DNA of 64,000 nucleotides from Gautieria morchelliformis (Eukaryota > Basidiomycota > Agaricomycetes > Gomphales > Gomphaceae), in assembly GCA_015179125.1 (NCBI GenBank), contig WHVA01000413.1:1-64000 (forward strand), in the 5' to 3' direction. The notes beneath the pieces are model-generated. The model searched no databases, was not told where the DNA came from, and saw only the letters and a program-made list of their open reading frames with translations. Made by a program: the position numbers and the translations under genes. Positions 1 through 9,045 of this stretch are shown here, one piece after another. How positions within the stretch are numbered: position 1 is the stretch's first letter; every line of letters starts with the position of its first letter.

Positions 1-111
1 ACGAAAAAAGACACGTGAAAGTACTGTATCCTCGATCGTGTAACAGGACTTGGCAATGACATGGGCGAGAAACGTGATCACGTGACTCCCACTCCACCTT
101 CTGACAGTGGA

Positions 112-181
112 GGTGATATCAGGACACACGTGGATCTGGAGAAAACCGATCCACCGCCCAAATCTGATCCCTTATTATTGT
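112..181 (+). pseudogene. Remnant of a duplicated first exon (sororin-like gene)
   Basis: Reading this strand gives HVDLEKTDPPPKSDPLLL and then a stop. It matches residues 20-38 of the intact gene at 22320 (YVDLGKADPQPKLDGQISL). The DNA just upstream also matches: the stretch around 58-92 (gacatggg.gagaaac.tgatcacgtgactcc) aligns with 22226-22260, the promoter between the two divergent genes there. Seen: clear similarity with a premature stop and no continuation of the gene. Inferred: an old duplication of a bidirectional promoter plus both gene starts, of which only this scrap lies in the window. The left-hand partner starts near base 57 on the minus strand and runs off the edge. Confidence 0.6.
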
Positions 182-699
182 AATTGATCCCCTTGTAAAA
201 ACTGTACGCCGGTAGGCCTATTACTGTAATGGTCGCGCTGTTCATTTTGCGCGATTTGACACGTTAGAGTTTCACGCCATCTACTGCCGCGACTCCGACC
301 TCTTCGCCCTCTTCGCCCACGCATTATTTCTGGGCTCGGGTCGGCGAAGAGAGTGAACGAAGAGACTGGCTTGTCTAGATTGTTGTCAAGTGGCATGTCA
401 ATTCCTCTCCGTGAGGACCCTGCTATGGAAACTCTTAGATAATGCGCAGAGCGTGAGATGTAGAACATGACAGCCAGCAATGAAGATTGATACTTGACCT
501 TGGAGTGTCCCGCCCACGATCGTGGAGTTGCAGACCATTGCATTGATAAGAGTGCCATGATTCCTTGACATATGCTTTGGGCACCTAAGGCCTAAGCGTT
601 CGAAACAGTGGCAGGGGTAGTCGGTCGAGACGGCCCCATCCCTGAAGAGGTGGTAGAGATGAGTTGTTGATTATGATGAGGGTAATATGACCGGCGCTG
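182..699. other. No recognisable gene
   Basis: Only weak open frames are present, including a 127-codon one on the minus strand with no familiar motif. It contains an Arg/Gly-rich stretch (positions about 270-330) from a low-complexity run. I see no coding evidence here. Confidence 0.4.
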
Positions 700-930
700 C
701 ATCTTGCGGAAGTCATAAGACGTAAACCTGACAACTCCATCTCGACATATTTCGATTTGTGGATGTATTTCAATGCATAAGTACTGTACCTGTCCAAATG
801 CACCTTTGCCTACACTGCGTAAAAGGACGATGTGGGAGAGGTTGACGTCGCCGTCGAAAAGCCAAAGTGGGGTGGACCACAAGTTAAAGAGTAGGACATT
901 TTTTCGAGGAATTTGAAAACGGGAAGCCAA
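700..930 (-). pseudogene. Truncated AGC-type protein kinase fragment
   Basis: Translation from the ATG at 930 gives a short leader, then FDGDVNLSHIVLLRSVGKGAFGQV cut at the glycine-rich loop; in full the loop reads GKGAFGQV. Immediately after it, in another frame, comes YALKYIHKSKYVEME, which is the beta-3 strand with the catalytic lysine (ALKYI). The loop-to-lysine spacing is too short, the two parts are in different frames, and nothing after this resembles the rest of a kinase domain. The arrangement resembles the N-terminal part of fungal YANK/STK32-like kinases (family knowledge). A small intron cannot repair both faults, so it is called a broken fragment, perhaps left by the rearrangement that also made the remnant at 112-181. 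Confidence 0.6.
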
Positions 931-1170
931 TTACATTACTGTAAATGTAGTGCGAAGGCGAATCACTAATCACTCCTCGGTCTGCTCCTCCCATGATAAC
1001 GGCATTCACGTGTGACACCGCAAACTCTTATCTGCTTTCCGTAAATTTCAAACTTTATCGACGATAGAAATCACTGCAATTCATTCTGCCCTTCCTCTTA
1101 TCGGCAAGCTGCTCTGAGTCTTCCAACGCCTTCGAGGGCTTGAGATTGCAGGGTCATGATAAGAAAGAGG

Positions 1171-1178
1171 TATATATA
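1171..1178 (+). promoter_or_regulatory. TATA-box-like element
   Basis: The sequence tatatata lies about 46 bases before the chosen ATG at 1224 of the nuclease-like gene. It is the main reason for preferring that ATG over the in-frame ATG at 1140, which lies upstream of the TATA. Confidence 0.45.
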
Positions 1179-1223
1179 ACTGTACAATACGGTGACATAC
1201 AGACATTCCTGCCAGCTGCTGTA

Positions 1224-2461
1224 ATGGCTCAACCGCCTCCAGGCAGACACAGACTGTACATGCCCGATGCTATTGTGGCAGGCCTTCCAGACGCTCTTGG
1301 TCCCCAGGATGCACCTCCAACTGTTCAGCCGTGGCACCAGTTTCCGTTACCACAGCCACTGGGGAGACCATTGCCAGATTCTTTAACATGCAAGCCATTA
1401 CACCCCGCAATAGTAAGAACACAACCACAGGGACATACCAGCACTGCCGCTCAGGTTAGAAACCTACCTCGCCATGAACAGCTCCATGTTGTTCGAAGGT
1501 GTACGCATATGTGGGACAACCTGATTGAATATTGCGATCCGAATGGTGCTGGCGTACCAATAGTTGCATCAAATCAAGTTGCCCAGATTAGGCCAACCAT
1601 TCACACTCGTTTGAATCTCAATGTCAATGACACACTGTGCCCTCTCCCTAGCGGGCCCCAGCAAGCGGAAGTCATTGACCGTCTTTTTGGGTGGTTTATT
1701 GGACATGCCCGAAGAAAGCCATCAGCTATTACTTCCGAGCCATCCGTCCAAGATGAAGTTCACGCCCAGATCATCGAGCCCTTGAACATGCTCTTGGAGG
1801 TCTGTGTACTGCTCTTTACAATAGATTAACCTGGACTGATGTTTATTCTAGACTCGCTACATCTCTAGAAATGAACCTGGCTTAGGCACAGATAGTCCCT
1901 TCTATCCTCAGTGGGGTCGAAGTTGCCCGCGGGCACATCTCACTCCAAGTGTAAGGAGCAAGGCTGGGTTTCCTGACTACATCCTCTATGGATCTCCACA
2001 GCTATATCACCATGCATCTGTTATAGAAGTGAAGACATGGTGGGCTTATTCTGACCGAGAATTTATGAATATATTCAGTAGTGCCACAGCTCAGCCAACC
2101 ACAGGCATTTTCCTGTGGAGTGCTGATTCAAGACCTGCCATCATGCTCAGACAGGTGAGTTGATTGGCATTACAGAGGATTTGTTGGACTCATTGAATCT
2201 CATTTCTTTGAATAGTTATGGGGTGAATTACATTTCTTTCAAACAACATGGGGAGCATGCACAAATGGTCATAAGATGATCATTTTCGCCAAAAATTTGC
2301 AAAATGAGTTAACGATTTCCGAAGTACACGACTTCACCGAACCTCAACTACATAGAGCACTTCTTGGCATGTGCTTTGCCAGTATTGACGAGAAACTAGG
2401 TGCTCCTTTTGTCACGAACTCTCTTTGTCCACCTCAGCACAGGGAGTCATTATGGTGGTAG
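1224..2461 (+). CDS. PD-(D/E)XK nuclease-like protein
   Basis: Three exons (1224-1799, 1852-2154, 2216-2461; phase 0 junctions; introns 52 and 61 bases) give a 374-residue protein. Exon 2 carries the pattern GFPDYILYG, then about ten residues later HASVIEVKTWW. This is the P-D-x(n)-E-x-K signature of PD-(D/E)XK nucleases, followed by a region with FLWSADSRPAIMLRQLWGELHF. The first exon is proline-rich and then helical. No signal peptide or membrane segment is seen. The frame is intact with clean splice sites, so the gene looks functional. It lies directly beside the truncated 3' end of Helitron A, in opposite orientation. It could be a host gene, a gene captured by a transposon, or part of a transposon-associated family. 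The fold assignment is inferred from motif order only. Confidence 0.6.
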
Positions 2462-2505
2462 CAGACGAGGTTTCAGGAGGATTTCCATGTACGTGTTCGA
2501 AGGTC

Positions 2506-3901
2506 TTACCGCCAACATACCCACAAGCGGTCAATGCTACACATTTCACCCCTTGAAACACCAACATACAACTGACCATGTCCAAACACTGGATATCTCA
2601 GGTCCAGCCCAACCGTACCCAAAGACTGTCCCTGAGACTTGTTGATGGTCATTGCAAATGCCACACGCACTGGAAACTGTCTCCTCTGCAGCACAAATGG
2701 TAATTCCCCCTCTGATGGTGAAATGGTGATCCTGGGGATGAAAGCAGTATTTCCTGCACGTGGACCTGAGATGATCCTGACCTCCAACACTCTATTCCTC
2801 ATCCTCACCAACCGCAACCTTGTCCCATTGCATAGTCCTTGCTTCTTATCCAAATTGTGCAACATCATCAGAGGCACTCCAGGCTTGACTTCCAAGTGAG
2901 CAGGAGGAAGACTGCCCATCTCTATGGAATTCAGATACTCCACAGGATACTGCTCTGCAAAGTCGGTTTCCTTGACAGAATCTGCACAGTGGAGGACCTG
3001 AGCATCACCTGGAAACTGCCTCAACACCATGGAATTGATCTTATTGACCTCAATATTTCTGGGACAGAGGATGGCCCGCTCTAAAAAATAATTGTCCTGG
3101 GCAGGGATTGCATTGCCAATGCCAGGGTATATTTCCTGGATCAGCTCTGCAATTCCAGGGCCACAAACCATGTGAGGAGGGAGTGAGAATGTATGATATA
3201 GTGGGAGATCCTTTCCCTGGCCCACATTCTGCAGCCATTCTGCAAACCTGGCTCTGTCAGGGTCATTTCTCACCCGCATGTTCTCTGTCAGATGGAGGAC
3301 CTTGATCTTTGGCCACAGATATGACTTCTGAAGGGTAGCTCCCACGATATCCTCCTTGGAGCCTTTAGGGACAATTGGGAGAGTCTGCTGAAAGTCACCT
3401 CCAAAGGCGACTGTGATGCCACCAAAGGGTCTGTCAGGCTGGTCAAGGAAATCCCTCAGTGTCCTGTCAATGGCCTCTATGGCATGGCGATGCTGCATTG
3501 CAGCCTCATCCCAAATGATGAGCCTGGCCAGTCTCAGCATATCAGCCTGGTCAGAGTTCTTTTTGATGGAGGAGAGAGAGCCCTCATGGACAGGAATTGG
3601 AATTCCAAGCATGCTGTGAGAGGTGGTCCCATTAGTGAGGATAAGTGCAGCCATTGCAGATGAGGCTACAGCAAGCACAATGAGACTCTCTGCTCTACAG
3701 GAGTGGATTAGGGTGTTCCATGTGAATGATTTCCCAGCGCCCCCTGAGCCAGCGACGAAAAACATTTGTCCGTTAGGTTTCCCCTGAGCATCTATGTCCA
3801 GTGCCGACCGTAATATCTGATCATGCGCAGACCTTTGCCCCTCATTCAGCTTGGGAACCTCCTCATCAGCCATCTGCCTCTCTTGAACAGGGTCATAGTC
3901 C
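2506..3901 (-). pseudogene. RepHel helicase half of Helitron A
   Basis: This is the C-terminal, PIF1-like helicase part of the Helitron transposase. Visible motifs are GSGGAGKSFTWNTL (Walker A), IIWDEAAM (Walker B), FGGDFQQTLPIV, LTENMRV, and near the end TINKSQGQSLGTVG and YVGVSRG. The frame is open but begins in the Copia LTR. True homology starts at DYDPVQERQ, exactly where Helitron B has an uninterrupted AEQRDYDPVAERD. The end is foreign (GEMCSIDRLWVCWR) where Helitron B continues for about 25 more residues, so the tail is lost. It cannot make a full transposase. Confidence 0.85.
3897..3901. repeat. Copia target site duplication, left copy (AGTCC)
   Basis: AGTCC occurs immediately outside both LTRs (3897-3901 and 9041-9045). 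The undisturbed Helitron B has the single site ggtcatagtccctctgctc near 18989-19001, which proves the empty-site sequence. Confidence 0.9.
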
Positions 3902-4283
3902 TGTAGAGGACAGGAATTATAGGCAGTAGGTATGGACTTGTTGCTCAAAAGAATAGACTAGAAATTAATTCACTCTCTCAGTGAATTTAGTTGTCACTGA
4001 GAGAGGGGGAAATCTGTCTCACTGTGCATGTACTACTACCCGGCCCTTTAGCGCCCAAGAGCTCGCGCGTCGAAGTCATTTCAGACTCCGCTGGGTGCAG
4101 CCACCTATGAAAGTAGAAATAACAAAATGAAATGGAGAGGTAGGGAGTGACTGGAAAATTTCGAAAATAAAAAGAGAAATGAATGCATGGTACAAGAACA
4201 ATATGAGAAGAAATTGAAACACCATACAGTAAATTGAATATATTATGCTTGATTTTGGTGCAGGAGCATAAATGCACCCAACA
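3902..4283 (-). repeat. Copia 3' LTR (short form, 382 bp)
   Basis: It matches the other LTR base for base as far as I could compare, but lacks a 116-bp segment. At the site of the difference there is one copy of ctctctcagtgaatttag... followed by a hairpin with a 12-bp stem (CTCTCTCAGTGA / TCACTGAGAGAG, near 3980-4015). Confidence 0.92.
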
Positions 4284-4295
4284 CGCCCCCTCAAG
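4284..4295 (-). other. Polypurine tract
   Basis: On the minus strand TTGAGGGGGCG lies directly before the 3' LTR, the usual place for the plus-strand DNA primer of LTR elements. Confidence 0.6.
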
Positions 4296-4296
4296 T

Positions 4297-6080
4297 TTAA
4301 TATATTCCGATTTGCTCATTGAGGATCTTCACTCTAGGACTAGGAAGTCCTTTAGTGAGAATATCTGCCAACATTTGTTCGGTTGGCAAATAAACGAGCT
4401 TGGCTTCTTGATTTTTGATTATATCTCGAAGGAAATATAATCTGATGTCGAAATGTTTGGTTCTCGTGTGTTGTTGAGTGCCATATGTGATTGTAATGGC
4501 TGATTGATTGTCTGAATAAACTTGGATGGGTCTGTTCAGTGGTTGGAATATTTCAGAAATGAAATGGCGCATCCAGAGAGCCTCTTTGCCCGCATGGGTC
4601 AGGGCGACGAATTCGGCTTCAGTTGATGAGAGGGCTACTATCGACTGTTTCTGGCAACTCCATGAAACAGTGCCTCCATCAATCTGAAATAAGTATGCCG
4701 AATACGAACGCCTATGACTCTGTGAACCCCAATCTGCATCTGAATACCCCATCAAGCCGTCTCGATTTCTTCCAAGTGTCAGTTTGTAATGCTTCGTGCC
4801 TTTCAAATATTTGAAGACACGTTTGACTGCATTCCAGTGTGTGCCACCTGGATTTTCGAGGAATTGCAAGAGCAATGACACCGCAAATGCAATGTCAGGT
4901 CGAGTGGCTACAGCTGCCCACATCAGTGATCCTATGGCTTGCCTGTATGGAAACTTCGACATGGCTTTCTTGCCTCTCTCTGTAGAAGGACATTGGTCTT
5001 TAGATAATTTAACGGCTGGATCAAGAGGCGTAGCATAAGTCTTCACATCTTCGAGATTGAATTTTTTGATGATCTTCTCGATGTATGCCGGTTGTGAAAT
5101 TGCAATGGTTTTCTTCTGCCAGTCTCTTTCGATTTTGAGGTTCAATAGCCAATGAATTTCGCCAGATCTTTCATACTGAAGACCTGAGCAAGATCTCGTT
5201 TGACTTCGTCCAGGACTGACTGATTCTCAGCTGTGATGGTGAGGTCGTCTACAGCTGTTGCAATGATCACATGCCCCTTTCCGCCACGTCTATAAAATAC
5301 AGCCCCATCTGTGGCTGATGTAGTGAATCCTAACTTGTGGAATTCACCACTTAGATGTTTGTACCATTCCCTTCCAGATTGTTTGAGGCCGTAGAGTGCT
5401 TTCTTCAAAAGTAGCACTTCATCTTTGTCTCCGGACTCATATCCATACGGCTGCTTCATATAAATAGGTTCAGGCAACATAGCATTGAGGTACGCATAGT
5501 CCACGTCCATTTGATGAATAGGCCAGTCATTCCTAGCAGCAATGGCGCATATGATCCGCAGGGAGGATAACCGAGCAACAGGTGAGTATGTCTCATCATA
5601 GTTGACTCCAAACTTCTGTGTGAAGCCTTGGGCGACCATTCTCGATTTAGGCATTATTGGTTTCCCTTCTGGATTACGCTTCCAAAGGTAGACCCATTTA
5701 TTACCGACAATATTGGCTCCAGGAGGTGGTTTAGCTTGTTCCCACACTCCCTTGTTGATTAGGGCCTCGTACTCTTTGTCCATCGATTTCTTCCACATAG
5801 GATTATTCAGAGCTTCGTCTGCATTGCTAGGTTCAATTTTACTCAAATCCGGCGCCTTGTTATTGTTTTGACCGTCGGTTGGAAACGCACTGATGGCAAA
5901 CTCATAGCTACTGATGCCATCAATCTCGGAGGATAATTCTTGGTCAAATAAATCTTCTTTATGGTCCTCAATGTCCTCGTAAGCTAGCGTAGTCATATGT
6001 GCGCCAGCTTGTCTCTGAGTTTGAGATCTTGTTACGGGACCTGTTGGGGCCGGCTGCACTTGTTGTTGACGGATCCTTTC
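4297..6080 (-). pseudogene. Copia reverse transcriptase and RNase H (frameshifted)
   Basis: The first part (to 5142) reads the RVT_2 domain: NKWVYLWKRNPEG, RMVAQGFTQKFGVNYDETYSPV, HQMDVDYAYLNAMLPEPIYM, ALYGLKQSGREWY and the active site TAVDDLTI (Tyr of YVDD replaced). Near 5157 one base is missing. The expected GEIHWLLNLKIERD is recovered only by a shift, and translation otherwise stops at KFIGY. The second part (5145-4297) gives the RNase H with GYSDADWGSQ, STEAEFVAL, YSDNQSA and TKHFDIR. Another frame change near 6075 separates it from the integrase C-terminus. Confidence 0.85.
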
Positions 6081-6088
6081 GCTTCTCC

Positions 6089-7620
6089 TTATCGGTTCAG
6101 CTTCTCTAGGTCTGTCATCAACGCCTGAATAGGTTGCAGCTCTTCAAGATATTCCTCTGGTGCACTTTCATCAATTTCTTCGATCTTTGCCTCTTCGCTG
6201 ACTAAGCGACCGGGCACAGGCACTGATGCCGGAATGGCCTTCTTCTCCTCTCTAGACGTAGGTAGCTTGGATTCCTCAATAGAAATGATTGGGACCTTTC
6301 CCTTCTTCATCTCTGAATCAAACACAATGTTCCGCTCGACAGAAACTTTGTGCGAGTCAGGCCAATAAATATAATGACCATGACTCTGCGCAGAAATTCC
6401 TATCCACCGAGCTCTCTTGGCACGAGCTGCCAATTTATCTCCCTGAGTGATCTTAACGTAGATTTCAGTTCCCCACGCGTGAACGTCTTTGAGATTCGGT
6501 TTCTCATGGTGAATCATCTCGTAGGGTGTTTTATCCGGTAGAGCTCTTGTATGCGTCCTGTTCCTAAGATAATTGGCATGCTGTATCCATAGCCCCATAA
6601 TATCTTAGGGAGGCCTGATTCTAACAGCATGGCACGAGTTCTCTCAGTGAGAGTTCGGTTCAAACGTTCGGCAACACCATTAGACTCTGGTGTGTCGTGT
6701 ACTGTCAACTGATGCTTCGTGCCTTGTTTGGCTAGATGCTGTTCGAATTCAGAGCTCGTATACTCGCCCCCTCGATCAGAAACAAGTGCCTTGATGTGCA
6801 CATTTCTCTGTCGAAGCATTAAAGCCTCATAGAGCTTGTACTTTGGAATGCTTCTGATTTGTTCGCCATGAGATAGATCACTGTTCTCTTGAGTAGTCAT
6901 CGATAAAGGAGACATAATATGACTTTTTATCGATCGTGAGGTGTCTTGCAGGTCCCCAGACATCAGAATAAATTCTGTCACCAAATTTTGATGTTCGGTC
7001 TCTGGGTTCTCGAGGAAGAGGTTTGCGTGCAATCTTGGCCTGAATACACGCATCACAGACAATTCTATCGCCTGTGGAGCTCAGTTCAATGCCCAATATC
7101 ATGCCATGATTTAACAGATGTTGTAGGGACTTCTGTGAGATATGCCCCATTTTTTGATGAATTTCCATGGCAGACAAACACATGTGGGCTTGAGCACTTG
7201 GTGACTGGAGGTCTAGTCGATATAAGCCATTGACCTTTGGTGCTTGCATCAATACCTTTCCAGCAGTGTTAGATATTTGCATTTCTGGCCACCGAGTCGA
7301 ATATCGTAGCCAGCATCATCGCACCGACCGATCGAGACGAGGGTAGCAGCAATTTTTGGAGCATAGTATGTATCTTGCAAAGTGACTTCTACTGTTTTAT
7401 CTCCAACCTTATTGGATAATACGAGCAGTCCTGAACCGAAGGCATCAAAAGTGCCTTTGTTGGCTGCTCGGATAGTCCTCGGCTGTGAGAATTGACAGTA
7501 GTTCCTCAATAAATTTTTATGAGGAGTCATATGCGATGTCGTTCCGGTGTCGAGTATGACTATAACTCCTGAGGATGTGCTCAGATTGAAATTAGAGCAC
7601 TCGTCGAAGTTGGTGAAGGC
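6089..7620 (-). pseudogene. Copia protease and integrase (frameshifted)
   Basis: The protease motif ILDTGTTSHMTPHKNLL is near 7530-7580 and is in a different frame from gag. After a shift near 7285 comes the integrase zinc-binding region (H-x-H, CDACIQAK) and the catalytic core DRIYSDVWGPA with FIDDYSR. Further shifts near 6890 and 6595 split off DRGGEYTSSEF and NGVAERLNRTLTERTRAML from the GKTPYE-like segment (DKTPYEMIHHEKPNL). The GKRAR-type linker and acidic region follow. All key residues are still visible, so decay is by small indels rather than large loss. Confidence 0.85.
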
Positions 7621-8530
7621 AAGTGCCCATCATCACTTTCCTCAGAAGAGGACTCTTCTTCGGCAACATTCGCTTTTGCTTTACCCTTCTTCTTCTTCTT
7701 CTTGCCTTTGGCTTTTTTCTTCTGACGTGGTCCTTGACCTTCTTTACCACCTCCCTTAGCCCAGCAATTTTCAATGGAATGTCCAGGCTTTTTGCAGTTG
7801 GTGCATATATGCGCCTTCTGCCCCTTTTGGTCCTTCTTAGTAGATGAACCAATAAACACCTGCTCTTCTTGCGGGAGTGTTTTCTTCCTGTCATACTGAG
7901 CCTTTAGTACCCTAATAATATTATCAGGGACTAATGGCATCCCGCATTCTTCAAGCGAAGTGGTAAGGGCGTTCATGACTGCCTCATAGGATGGTGGAAG
8001 TGACGCAAGGATAATGTCCATGAATTCTTCTTCAGAAACTCTGGCTCCCATCTCATTAAGACGAGCATATAGGTCTTGGGCCTTGTCCAAATGATCTCTC
8101 AAGTCTCCATCCTCAGGACATCTCATACTGCGGAGTTGTCTCTGCAGGCTGGTGAGGACCATCTTGGGCTTTTTGGTCATTTCATTGACCAGTGCATCCC
8201 AAGTCTCTTTTGCTGTCTTTTGCTTCTGTAGCATCAGGGCTAATGACTCTGACACTGAGACGATGATTTGGGTCTTGGCTTGTCCTTCTCTAGCAAGATA
8301 TCTCTCCAGCTTCTCCTCAGCCTTGTCCATCTGAGTTTCCTCAGCTTCTGTAAGGATATGGCCTGGGGGCATGACTGGAGGATCAGGAGGTCGAGTGACT
8401 CTCCCTTCTACATGCTTGAGTAGATTTTTGGACTCGAAATAGCTGATGAGAGTGGCTCACCACAATGGCCAATTACTTCCATCAGTAGCAAGCTTCTCAA
8501 CACCCAATAGCTTCTCAGAAGTGTCTCCGG
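7581..8530 (-). pseudogene. Copia gag (nonsense codon)
   Basis: The long open part (8372-7581) has the UBN2-type capsid region and a zinc knuckle CTNCKKPGHSIENCW followed by a Lys-rich tail. The expected start of the family (S-N-W-x-x-W ... HVEGRVTRPPDPPV) is upstream, around 8480-8375, in the same frame, but a TGA at 8457-8459 interrupts it (GSNWPLW then stop). CGA to TGA is the simplest change. The gag and protease frames differ by one base near 7620. Confidence 0.8.
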
Positions 8531-8542
8531 GGCCCATAACCC
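8529..8542 (-). other. Primer binding site, half-tRNA type
   Basis: Directly next to the 5' LTR the minus strand reads GGGTTATGGGCCCC. It is complementary to GGGGCCCATAACCC, which is the anticodon arm of an initiator Met tRNA (anticodon CAT inside), not to a tRNA 3' end. Drosophila copia and yeast Ty5 prime in this way with a cleaved tRNA half (established knowledge). Confidence 0.7.
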
Positions 8543-9040
8543 TGTAGAGGACAGGAATTATAGGCAGTAGGTATGGACTTGTTGCTCAAAAGAATAGACT
8601 AGAAATTAATTCACTCTCTCAGTGAATTTAGTTGTCACTCTAAATATATTATACACTACCTAGAAATTAATTCACTACAGAGAATTTCTAGGTCAATAAA
8701 TCGAAGGAACACTAGACTAATTTACTTGCCTCTCTCAGTGAATTTAGTTGTCACTGAGAGAGGGGGAAATCTGTCTCACTGTGCATGTACTACTACCCGG
8801 CCCTTTAGCGCCCAAGAGCTCGCGCGTCGAAGTCATTTCAGACTCCGCTGGGTGCAGCCACCTATGAAAGTAGAAATAACAAAATGAAATGGAGAGGTAG
8901 GGAGTGACTGGAAAATTTCGAAAATAAAAAGAGAAATGAATGCATGGTACAAGAACAATATGAGAAGAAATTGAAACACCATACAGTAAATTGAATATAT
9001 TATGCTTGATTTTGGTGCAGGAGCATAAATGCACCCAACA
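8543..9040 (-). repeat. Copia 5' LTR (long form, 498 bp)
   Basis: It carries a 116-bp segment absent from the other LTR. The segment is flanked by a 26-bp direct repeat (ctctctcagtgaatttagttgtcact, given here as two parts: ctctctcagtgaattt and agttgtcact). It also holds a small inverted repeat, cctagaaatt ... aatttctagg. Deletion between the direct repeats would generate the short LTR. Confidence 0.92.
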
Positions 9041-9045
9041 AGTCC
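9041..9045. repeat. Copia target site duplication, right copy (AGTCC)
   Basis: Second copy of the 5-bp duplication; see the left copy at 3897-3901. Confidence 0.9.

Larger units (their letters stand above)
3902..9040 (-). mobile_element. Copia LTR retrotransposon
   Basis: The element has direct LTRs beginning TGTTGGG and ending CTCTACA on the minus strand, a 5-bp target duplication, a primer binding site, a polypurine tract, and the Copia gene order gag, protease, integrase, reverse transcriptase, RNase H. It is inserted in the RepHel gene of Helitron A. The LTRs look identical apart from one 116-bp indel, implying recent insertion. The coding region nevertheless has one nonsense codon and about six frame changes. 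Confidence 0.93.
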
